Shown piece after piece: positions 56,276-64,000 of a DNA stretch of 64,000 nt (its first letter is position 1; each line of letters begins with the position of its first letter). This DNA is from Meconema thalassinum (taxonomy: Eukaryota; Arthropoda; Insecta; Orthoptera; Tettigoniidae). The stretch lies in assembly GCA_946902985.2 (NCBI GenBank), contig CAMPQE020000052.1, positions 1,922,001-1,986,000 on the forward strand, written 5' to 3'. Position numbers and translations under genes: made by a program. The notes under the pieces are model-generated. The model was given only the letters and a program-made list of their open reading frames with translations. It made no database searches and had not been told where the DNA came from.

Positions 56276-59200
56276 AGTCTGAGCCTGACAACTGCTGTTG
56301 AGAACGTGTGTGTTTGGGGCCATTGTTTACCAGGCAGTCTACGGCTGAAAACTTGGGTGAGATTGTTTTTTATATTAATAATGTATTTTGCCACTGCAGA
56401 TAGCTTAACTTGGGAACCCATTGAATCCTGTTTTAAAAAGCGTGTTTGCTCTGGCCGCGTAGTGAATGTTAAAGAGAGTTTAATCCCAAAAGACTCTGTG
56501 GAATCTTGTTTAGAAATTTTTAAAGAACAAATTTGTACAGCCCAATGGTTGCATACGGCTTTACAGCTCGTGTGCGATTTCATATATAAAACCAAGGACG
56601 GTGAGCATAAAAAACATTTTATATTGGCAGTAAAATGCAAGAGCTTTTCATAGCCAATAATCTGAATGAGTGGTATCAAAGCCATGTGGTGAATGCCTTG
56701 CTATCAAAATTTGATAAACTGCAACAAAGACCTAGTGGTTTAGCGTGAGACAAAATCCATTACCTACAAATCAACATTTGTAATTACAACCCGTTGAATG
56801 CTGGGTCTAGCTCTATTGACATACCACCAACAATAGCTTCGAAAAAGGCGGTGTTGAATATTGAGAACCAGGACAATGATTGCTTTCTGTGGGCTGTGGC
56901 TGCCTATTTGCAGCATGCACAACGTGACAGTTGTCGACCAGGAAAGTACCACGCCAAGTTTTATGAATTAAAACAAACAGTAAATTTAACTAGAGTGTCG
57001 TACCATATGGACTTAACCGAGATCCATAGGTTTGAACAAGATAACCAGGACTTTTCGTTCATGGTGTATGGCCTTGATGGTGATGAGATTGTGGGTCTCT
57101 TTATGCCACAAAAGAACCGAAACGACATCACATTCATCTTTTATATCTGACTTACGGAGAAGTGAATCGCTATTGCCTCATTAAAAGCCTGAGTAGATTG
57201 CTAAGCAGCCAAATGTCCAAAGCACATGGTAAACAGCATATTTGTGACCGTTGTCTCCAATACTTTTGGACGCCTACTTCTTTGGAACGTCATAGGGTAG
57301 ATTGCGTTTCTCAGGAAGCGGTGAGACTGATATTGCCACAAGGGGACAAGGCTGCGTTAAAGTTTAAGGACATTCATAAGCGTGACACTGTTCCCTATGT
57401 GGAGTATGCAGATTTCGAAGCACTCACTTCACCCATGGCGGGATGTGAACCAGATCCCACCATTAGCTCAACCGCACCCATTCAAAAACATGAACCTTTT
57501 GCCATAGGATTTAATGTGGTGTGTGCCTATGACCCCACAAAATCCGTTTACAAATCCCGTGAGGGGCCAGATTGTGCCAGATGGTTTTTGGATGAACTTG
57601 TAAAGTTAGCCGACCATGTACAGGAATCACTGGACCACCCAGTAACCATGAACCTATCTCCAGAACAGCAGCAGCAGTATGTGCATGCCACGACATGCCA
57701 TATTTGCGAAAATCCACTGATCGGTGCCGAAGACACCGTTTGTGATCACTCGCACTTTACGGGGGAGTTTCGTGGACCTGCGCACAGCAAATGCAATTTA
57801 AACTTTCCAGCTCCTCGTTTCATCAGCGTCTTTTTCCACAATCTGGCGAATTATGACATTCAGTTTTTGATTCGTGAATTGGGTCATGTCAACAAGGGCT
57901 CGTTTACCATTAACCCCCAAAACCATGAGCGTTTTACAGCCTGACATGGCGGTTGAGCAACTTTAGCATTCGATTTTTGGATTCCTTTAAGTTTATGGCA
58001 TCCTCGCTAGACAGTCTTGTGAATGGCTTGGATGAAGAGGAATTAAAAAATACCAGATTACATTTTGAGAATCCTGAGCTATTTCAATTGTGCATTCAGA
58101 AAGGTATATTCCCGTATGATTTCTGCAACAGCTGGGACGTGTTAATGCAAACAAAACTCCCACCACAAGACAAATTTTACTCAAAACTAACACGCAGTAC
58201 CGTTTCCGATGAAGACTATGCACATGCATGTCAAGTTTGGCGAGTGTTTGACATTAAGACGCAAAGTGAATATGCTATGCATTACCTAAAACTGGATGTA
58301 TTGCTGCTCACTGATGTATTTGAAAAATTTCGTGAGTTGTGTCAGCACATTTATGGTCTTGACCCGGCTCACTATTATACGAGTCCAGGGCTCTCATTTG
58401 ATGCCGCTTTAAAATACACTCAAGTGGAATTGGATTTACTCACTGATGTAGACATGGTTCTATTCTTTGAAAAGGGCATTTGCGGTGGCTTTGTGTCGCT
58501 TAACCAGCGCCATGCCGAAGCGAACAATGTCTACATGCCTGATTATTCCCCAGACAAACCAGATTCGTACTTAATGTACAATGACGTGAATAATTTGAAC
58601 GGCTACGTCATGAGTCAGCCTTTGCCCTATGGGAAGTTTGCTTGGCTGACAAAGAAACAAGTGTCAGAATTTGATGTAAACATGGCTAGCCAAGAAACAG
58701 GCCGTGGATATGTGCTAGAAGTGGATATTGAATATCCCTCATCCTTGTATGATCAACATGCCGATTTCCCATTCTGCCTTGAGCAAATGGTCCCCCCCCC
58801 CCCCCGCCAGTAAAGTGAAAATTGAAAAACTCATGGGCACACTTTAAAACAAAAATCGGTATGTGCTACGTATCCAAATGTTGGTGCAATACCTCACCCA
58901 AGGCTTGGTGTGCTCAAAACGCATGGCTCGAGCCATACATGCGACTCAACACAGAGCACCGACAAAAGGCAACACAGCAGTTTGAAATTATTTTTTTCAA
59001 ATTAATGAACAACTGCATCTATTGCAAGTCCATTGAGAATGTCCGCAAATACCGTGACATCAAATTGGTGAATGTCTGGGACGGGCGGTGGGGTAACCGG
59101 CGGTACATTGCCAAGCCAAATTTCAAATCAATCAACATTATTGATGAAGATTTAGCCACCATTGAATTGAGTAAGACCAGCGTGACCATGGATAAGCCCA

Positions 59201-59790
59201 TTTACTTGGGCCAAGTCATTTTAGACTTTTTAAAATCGGTCATGTATCGATTCCACTATGAGTGTGCCAAACGCCATTTTGAATACGTCTCTCTTTTGTA
59301 TATGGATACGGACTCATTCATTTACCACATTCGCCACTGCAACCCCTATGACGTCATGAGGCAGCATAGTGACAGGTTCGACACCTCTTCGTATAGTGCT
59401 GACAACATGTTTCAGCTGCCCATAAAAAACAAGAAGGAAATGGGTGTTTTAAAAGATTAGTGCGGTGATTCCCTTATGAAGGAATTCGTAGGTTTGACAT
59501 CGAAAAAAATGTATGCTTATCGCACACTGGACTGTAAGGAAGCCAAAAGAGCAAAAGGTGTAGGTAGGGCAGTGGTAAAATTGCTACGTGTAGACGATTA
59601 CTTAGCGGTTTTACGCACTGGCAAAGCTATGTCCCATTCACAGTGCAGGATACAAACCAGTAACCATCATTTGTATCTTGTAGAACAGAGAAAACGCACC
59701 CTCGCCTCCATGGATAACAAACGTGTGTGGGCTGATGACTTGCTCACGAGCTTGCCCTGGGGTTATGACCGCAAGGAGGAGGAGGTGTGA
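56276..59790 (+). pseudogene. Protein-primed family B DNA polymerase (DNA_pol_B_2 type), broken
   Basis: In life this enzyme would replicate the element's DNA from a protein primer. Visible in order: an N-terminal region with ENQDNDCFLWAV (56794-57150); a zinc-finger-like CDRC..H..C; exonuclease motif I YADFEAL (about 57405); a Cys/His HNH-like knot from CHIC to CDHSHFTG (about 57696-57760); exonuclease motif II FFHNLANYD (about 57831); YLKLDVLLLTD; polymerase motif A with YNDVNNLNG (about 58577); motif B as NNCIYCK (about 59005), where the family has a Gly that is Cys here; and motif C YMDTDSF (about 59299). Breaks are a TGA at 56746, frame changes near 57140, 57945, at a run of 14 C (58792-58805) and near 58915, and a TAG at 59458. 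It is inactive as it stands. Confidence 0.85.
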
Positions 59791-60971
59791 TTTTTCTTTT
59801 TGTTCGTTTAGGGATGTGGCTTTTTTTGGTAACTCGTAGATTTAGTATTTTGTAAATATTGGTTTTTGTCATTGTAAATAGTAGATTTTGTAAATAGTGG
59901 CAACCCACTTGGACCTTTTGCTCTTTAAAAAAGTTCTATGCAACCTTATTTTAATTTTAAATTTTACATAGTTGGGAACTGGAAAATGGTATATAGTTTA
60001 ATTCTTATCAAGCTGTACAAAAGTTGTAGTTTTTATGTAAATATCAAATGAGTAATAGTATTCTTTTAGTAACTTTAATTATTATTATTATTTTTGTCAT
60101 GTAAATCGTAAATGGTAAACTAAAAAAAAGTTCTTTTGGGATGAGTGTGCATGTCGAGAATGTGCCTTTGGGGATAAATAAAGTGGTTGTGTTTGTTCCC
60201 AAAGACAGGTGTGAATGTTTGAGTAGAGAGAACGCTAGTGTGTATGACCAGAGCAAACACGGTGAGGTAGGGTGAGTGGGGAGGGGGGAATTTCCTTTTA
60301 TATAGTCATTTTGTTTTGTCAATAGTTTTGTTTTTGTTTTCTTTAAAATGTAGTGGTTAATAGACATTATTTTTGTAAAACAGTCTTACCTGCACTAGTC
60401 GTAGACCTCTACGTTTCTCCAAACACACATAAACTCACTGCATCATCATCATCATCATGGTCAAGCACTCGCATCAACATCATTGACAAATCTCAACTTT
60501 CGACATACACCAAATGGAAAAATGTGAAAACAGCAAAATGGAAAATCCATGTTTCGATAACACCAAAACTCAAAAAAAAGTAAAACAGTCATTTTAAAAA
60601 CTGGAAATGGCCATGTGTGAAATATAAAAAATTCAAAAACATAAAATGGACATTTTTAAAAAGTGTCATCAACAAAATGGAAAAACCATATCAAAAACGC
60701 AAAACTTGAAACAGACATTTTTAAAAACTGTAGATTGCAAATAGGCAAATGTCAATGTGTGAAAATGTGAAAATGAAAAATCAGCCCATCAACATCATGA
60801 TTTCTTTTAAATTAAAATGAAACATTGTGTTCTGGTAAACCTTTATTTTTTATTTCATAACCATAGGGAATTGACAAAAGAAAATAGAATGCAAACACAT
60901 CCCAATTCCTTAATCCTCAATTCCTTAATGTTCATGTCCACGCATCATCGACTTCTCTTTCATAGCACTCA
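59791..60971. other. Convergent intergenic region
   Basis: It lies between the polymerase and the leftward gene cluster. It has AATAAA on the plus strand near 60176 and A/T-rich AATAAA-like strings on the minus strand near 60845, both suitable as poly(A) signals for the converging units. The stretch 60500-60780 is made of short A-rich segments built around AAAATGGA and ACATTTTTAAAAA. A (CAT)n run is at 60440. No ORF is supported. Confidence 0.5.
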
Positions 60972-61385
60972 TCACAACCAGGGCTGCCATCCTTTCACCC
61001 ACTGAGGCATCACAGGATGTGAAACATTGTTTAGGTTTTTCAATAACAATTTATCTGCCACATGTCTTAAACCAGGATGACTATGGTGATAAGATAAGTC
61101 ATGTTCTTTGCATGCTTGATCCAAAAGATTAATGGGTACATCACCATGCTGCAAACGTTTTTCAAGATGAGTTCCAGGGCCACAAAAACTATAACCTGGA
61201 AGATGGATTTCGAAAGGTAAGTATTGAATCACTTTGTCAATGACGCCACTGCCAGAACAGGTCTGGCATATCCTTTTCCATCGATGGTGAAAAGGTTTGG
61301 TCTTCCTCCTCCTCTGTGGACGATGTTTGTGTTTGTTGCTGTTGTTGCTTTTTCTCGCCATGACACCCGTGGAATGATTCAACAA
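60972..61385 (-). CDS. Parvovirus-type phospholipase A2 domain protein
   Basis: 137 codons. Residues 22-30 are a basic tract (RPQRRRKTK) that could serve nuclear targeting or DNA binding. Residues 63-71 (PGYSFCGPG) form the calcium-binding loop, and residues 93-96 (KEHD) hold the catalytic His-Asp pair, followed by Y99. This is the PLA2 fold found at the N-terminus of parvovirus VP1 and as a small protein in some other insect viruses, where it helps virions cross endosomal membranes. All key residues are present and the frame is open, unlike the neighbouring capsid gene. Its 5' part overlaps the next ORF by 149 bases in another frame. The start is uncertain: the first ATG is used, but MARKSN (residue 9) is also possible. 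Confidence 0.75.
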   Translation of the reverse strand: MLNHSTGVMARKSNNSNKHKHRPQRRRKTKPFHHRWKRICQTCSGSGVIDKVIQYLPFEIHLPGYSFCGPGTHLEKRLQHGDVPINLLDQACKEHDLSYHHSHPGLRHVADKLLLKNLNNVSHPVMPQWVKGWQPWL

Positions 61386-61656
61386 AATCTTTACATGGAC
61401 TTTTATGACAGTGATAAAGTTTCACTAGCTGACAAGTCGCGCACTGACGCATAGAGGGTATTTTTGCCATGGCCACTTGCTTATGGTGATCGTAATCCGT
61501 ACAGGGTTGCAATTCACTCAACACAGGGTCTTGAGTCCACGATTTTGGTACATGTTGCCAGATTTCTTTCACCGCGTTGGCGGCCACATAATATATGAAC
61601 GACTTGGGCAGCGCCAAGAGCTCTTCTTTGGTAAAATTTCTAGTTTCTTTTTGCAC
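61237..61656 (-). CDS. Uncharacterised Cys-containing protein of the element
   Basis: 139 codons. It starts MQKETRNFTKEELLALPKSF, has a central cysteine set CATCQ...HCHKSPC (residues about 72-87) that could bind zinc, and then a glutamine run, an acidic stretch (STEEEED) and a short C-terminus. The last 50 codons overlap the PLA2 ORF in a different frame, so one of the two 3'/5' limits may be wrong or a frameshift may have joined them artificially. I do not recognise the family. The well-formed N-terminal 90 residues look like real protein. The Q/E-rich tail may be out-of-frame reading of the PLA2 protein's basic region. Confidence 0.5.
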   Translation of the reverse strand: MQKETRNFTKEELLALPKSFIYYVAANAVKEIWQHVPKSWTQDPVLSELQPCTDYDHHKQVAMAKIPSMRQCATCQLVKLYHCHKSPCKDFVESFHGCHGEKKQQQQQTQTSSTEEEEDQTFSPSMEKDMPDLFWQWRH

Positions 61657-61724
61657 ACAAAGAACTTGCCAATGGCTTTGTCCGTAGCATTGCCTTTCTC
61701 CATGGTATCACGTGTTGTAGATGT

Positions 61725-62252
61725 TTACACGTCGCTTGTAGAAATCTCACTGGCGTCATTCACAGGTAAATCTTGAGTTATAATTTTGTTCAACAACGCC
61801 CAGCAGGCATGGGTGGTTAACCAATGAAAGAGATGCCACGCATGTGCTAGGGCTGTATGGATAATGTTGCCACAGGAACAAGTATCCATCAGCGTTTGCA
61901 GGGAGTGGAAGCCCAAGTCCATGAGGTCGATACATTGACAGTAAGACGCCAAAAATGGTTGCAACCATTCACGTTTTTCATTACCTTTCACAAATACCAC
62001 ATTGGCCGAGGACAAGTGTGCTTTTATGACCACGTCCAAATATTTATAGGTAATGGTTCCTTGATTCCAGTCTAGTTGCTTATGATTTTCAATCCACTGG
62101 GTTTGTTTGCGGTCTTTTTCACACAACAAATCAAAAGCATGGGGCGGTTTAAATAGCAAGTGCGTAGCTTGCGATATCCAAAACGTGGTACAATCGATAA
62201 TGGCCACTTGTTTAAATATTAATTTGTTGTCACCAATTTTAAACCTTGGCAA
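61725..62252 (-). CDS. Uncharacterised 175-residue protein of the element
   Basis: Open for 175 codons from ATG at 62250-62252. Noticeable segments are IIDCTTFWISQATHLLFKPP near residue 20, NVVFVKGNEKREWLQPFL near residue 85, CIDLMDLGFHSL, and a C-terminal part with CSCGN and several His/Trp residues. The order of an early Asp, a VVFVKG strand and a DL.DLG segment is reminiscent of RNase H-fold or DEDD-type exonuclease-like proteins, but I cannot confirm catalytic residues. Composition is normal and no stop interrupts it. It is placed between the PLA2 cluster and the BIR gene, all leftward, so it probably belongs to the same late transcription unit. Confidence 0.6.
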   Translation of the reverse strand: MPRFKIGDNKLIFKQVAIIDCTTFWISQATHLLFKPPHAFDLLCEKDRKQTQWIENHKQLDWNQGTITYKYLDVVIKAHLSSANVVFVKGNEKREWLQPFLASYCQCIDLMDLGFHSLQTLMDTCSCGNIIHTALAHAWHLFHWLTTHACWALLNKIITQDLPVNDASEISTSDV

Positions 62253-62433
62253 TCCACAACGAGTGTGCGCGCAACATGTTGCCGCTTGCCTGGACCAAGT
62301 TCAACTGACGACTGACTGACAATCAATGACTAAGGTGTGGTCATGACATGGACTTACCTGCCATGCTAGTTTGAAAAAAACATGAGGTTAGTGTAGGACA
62401 GGGGGGACATGAAAAAAAATAAGAATTTAAGAA
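62253..62433 (-). other. Spacer between the 175-residue ORF and the BIR gene
   Basis: About 180 bases without coding. Includes a TTGTCACCAATTT segment that extends the upstream region of the 175-residue ORF and an A-rich stretch at 62412 that may serve as a poly(A) signal for the BIR gene. Confidence 0.35.
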
Positions 62434-62970
62434 TTACATCATTTTATTATCATAACACGTCTTACAGGCTTTTGTCATTTTGGAATAAGGACGATACCAA
62501 CTGATACAACAATATAGCCTCTTGTGTTTGTAACGTCCATAACACCGATTATGTCCCAATGTCTCTAAACTAGGCGTTTTTGACGGTGAGCTGCTCGCCG
62601 AAGTACAGTTGACACCATACAGTCCACTCGTATCGTAACTTGTTTTTTCATCATCACTCAGAGGCACCAGTGAGGGATAGCTTGAATGACAGGGTATATT
62701 TCCCACCTCCATTCTGCACAGGTAGGGTCAGGCAGGTGACCAGCGATGATGTTCCTGCATGGGTTTATCGCTCTCTTGCCATTAGTCTATGATGATGGGA
62801 CAAAAGGCACATTTCACTTCATCTCTAGTTTTTAAATAGTAGAATCCAGCGGACGCCAAGGCTTGAGGGTTTATGAAAGGCACTGGCCATGTTGCAAAAG
62901 TCTTGAAACGATGTTCCTCAGAGTTAAAATTCATGGATGTGACTTCTCTTGATGCTTTAATGCAAGACAT
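62434..62970 (-). pseudogene. BIR-domain (IAP-like) protein, interrupted by two stops
   Basis: The first 62 codons (62970-62785) show the first two-thirds of a BIR domain: EEHRFKTFATWP, LASAGFYYL and the zinc ligands in VKCAFC (Cys54, Cys57). A TAA follows at 62782-62784. In the same frame the remaining BIR positions continue, including the D.P..EH segment with the zinc-ligand His. At the place of the last zinc-ligand Cys there is a TGA (62728-62730). The frame is then open again from 62712 to 62434, with a Cys-rich end (KACKTCYDN) that could be a degraded RING start. IAP-like proteins of insect viruses counter apoptosis. This copy cannot make the full domain. Confidence 0.75.
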
Positions 62971-63003
62971 GACTGAGCGGCTTGACGTGGGTTGACCTGT
63001 TAT

Positions 63004-64000
63004 TTATACACTCGTCACTTGGTTGGACAGTGGATAATAGTTGACTTGTTTGTGACGAATAATCAAACAGTAGGCTGTCGTATTGGCTGGTACATTGTCA
63101 TGCGTTTCAAAATCTAGTCGAATGTCAATATTGGATGGCTTGACAGACTCTTCCTGGTAAGAACAGTCAAAGACAATCAGTGGCGCCCTTGACTTAAACG
63201 CTTGGGGTAGCAGCATGGGGCCGTTCTCTTTTTGATAATACGACCATCAAAATTTAGAAAACAAGTCGTACAGGGGGCCAAACTTATTTTTTGAAAAATC
63301 CGAATCCAGTCCTTCATAGGGAAACACAGCTCCGTTGAGGAAAAGACGTGCATTTCTCAATTGTAGGTGATCAAATTGCATGGCATCTTCGGTTTGTTGA
63401 TACTTGCGATTCGTTTGAAAACCCACGATCATGTAGAGAGGTCTCTCTGTATAGCGAGCTCGTTTTACAGACCAACTCTGTGTGTTGCTGTTGGGCAATA
63501 GCGGGTACTCACGGAGTGCCCAGCTTATAAATTCCATGGGTAGAGGTATATCTCTCTTTACCATCTTGAGTATGTCCAGTTTTTTGCTATCGTCAAGGGT
63601 CACATGGGTCACCTTGCATAGCAAGTGTTGTAGTTGAATTTTTGAATCTATGGGAGCATTATCAGCTCCCGTGAGCGCATTATTACCACTCCTGTCTCTG
63701 ACCAGATAAAGCACTTGCCTTGCGTTGACCACAATGCGCTGGTGATCTTCGGCAAAGCCTAAAATCAGTTTAAGAGGTAAATATCCAGTAAAGGTCCCAT
63801 TGGTGTGTACCATCCAGTCATTGGTCGAGTCAGGACACCAACCTGCCATGCAAAGTGTTTTACCTTCTTCCTCACTATAAGAGGGGTATAGTTACATGAC
63901 AGTGGAAATACCCACATTTCGAGTGCTATCCACCACGATATCGTTAATGACATAACGTACTTCAGAAAACAGAAAGGCCAAACCATGGTTGGCCAACATG
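63004..64000 (-). pseudogene. Double-jelly-roll major capsid-like protein, partial and interrupted
   Basis: The frame enters the window from the right (about 63999) and runs left to a natural-looking end at 63004. It is interrupted by a TAA at 63892-63894 and a TGA at 63247-63249, with no frame change. Recognisable segments are RYVINDIVVDSTRNVGI, LPLKLILGFAEDHQRIVVNA, a MIVGFQTNRKYQ strand and the C-terminal VPANTTAYCLIIRHKQVNYY. The last is characteristic, as I recall it, of DJR-like proteins encoded by insect virus-like elements. The visible part is about 330 codons, so the N-terminal part lies beyond the window. It would form the virion shell. It is not expressible as one chain here. Confidence 0.7.

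Larger units (their letters stand above)
55800..64000. mobile_element. Endogenous Polinton/adintovirus-like element (right end beyond window)
   Basis: A protein-primed DNA polymerase B gene on the plus strand converges with minus-strand genes for a PLA2 protein, two unknown proteins, a BIR protein and a double-jelly-roll capsid-like protein. PolB plus DJR capsid is the hallmark of Polinton/Maverick and adintovirus elements. PLA2 and BIR proteins are known accessory genes in some insect viruses. No terminal repeat, integrase, protease or packaging ATPase is visible. These would lie beyond 64000 if present. The left limit is set loosely between the SINE at 55562 and the polymerase leader. The element is decayed. 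Confidence 0.7.

Noticed and set aside
57511..57717. Minus-strand ORFs under the polymerase (57511, 57548, 57993, 59019)
   Set aside because: Shadows of the polymerase frame.
62728..63249. Alternative genetic code with TGA read as Cys in the element
   Set aside because: Only two cases, alongside TAA, TAG and frameshifts in the same element. Decay explains them all.
63765..63986. 73-codon minus ORF over the capsid region
   Set aside because: Out-of-frame shadow. The capsid frame itself continues through this stretch with a single TAA.

Overview
This is a window of animal nuclear DNA, almost certainly from an insect. It has no operons or dense coding. Instead it shows GT-AG exon candidates, tRNA-derived SINEs, LINE, hAT, Ty3/gypsy and Helitron-type remnants, and satellite-like arrays. 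The SINE types resemble families I associate with polyneopteran insects (stick insects, orthopterans). That is recollection, so the order-level guess is weak. Most of the 64 kb is layered transposable-element debris, and very little is intact coding sequence.

Left part (1-16 kb). A decayed DNA transposon with 32-bp terminal inverted repeats (63-2054) carries a broken DUF7869-like gene and many subterminal copies of one motif. A 4.2-kb element with Helitron-type ends (3982-8201) is filled with a ~645-bp tandem repeat. Four small GT-AG-bounded exons on the minus strand (15692 down to 8432) join in consistent phase. They look like the 5' half of a host gene with an acidic 'KEE/KEP' N-terminus.

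Middle (16-40 kb). A hAT-like (ZMYM1/DUF4371-like) remnant is split by a 1.5-kb Helentron-type element (16617-18148). Around it lie a lone candidate exon (19476-19612), several SINEs, a gypsy integrase remnant split by a SINE with a 13-bp target duplication, a 41-bp minisatellite, a TA-flanked MITE, LINE pieces, and a frameshifted C2H2 zinc-finger array (38754-39890).

Triplicated block (40.8-53.5 kb). One ~3.17-kb segment, itself made of SINE and LINE debris, occurs three times in tandem. Unit 2 later received a 5'-truncated LINE. Unit 3 received a second Helentron-type element (48951-51082) whose empty site is preserved in units 1 and 2. Both Helentron-type elements share end motifs and carry arrays of AAGATGGCGGC-like (YY1/Pho-type) motifs.

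Right end (about 55.8-64 kb, continuing past the window). This is an endogenous Polinton/adintovirus-like element. A protein-primed family B DNA polymerase is on the plus strand. Converging on it from the minus strand are a parvovirus-type phospholipase A2 protein, two uncharacterised proteins, a BIR (IAP-like) protein and a double-jelly-roll capsid-like protein. Polymerase, BIR and capsid genes carry stops or frameshifts, while the three ORFs at 60972-62252 are open. The polymerase may have a spliced 5' leader. Together these suggest an old integrated virus-like element with an unusual gene set and uneven decay.
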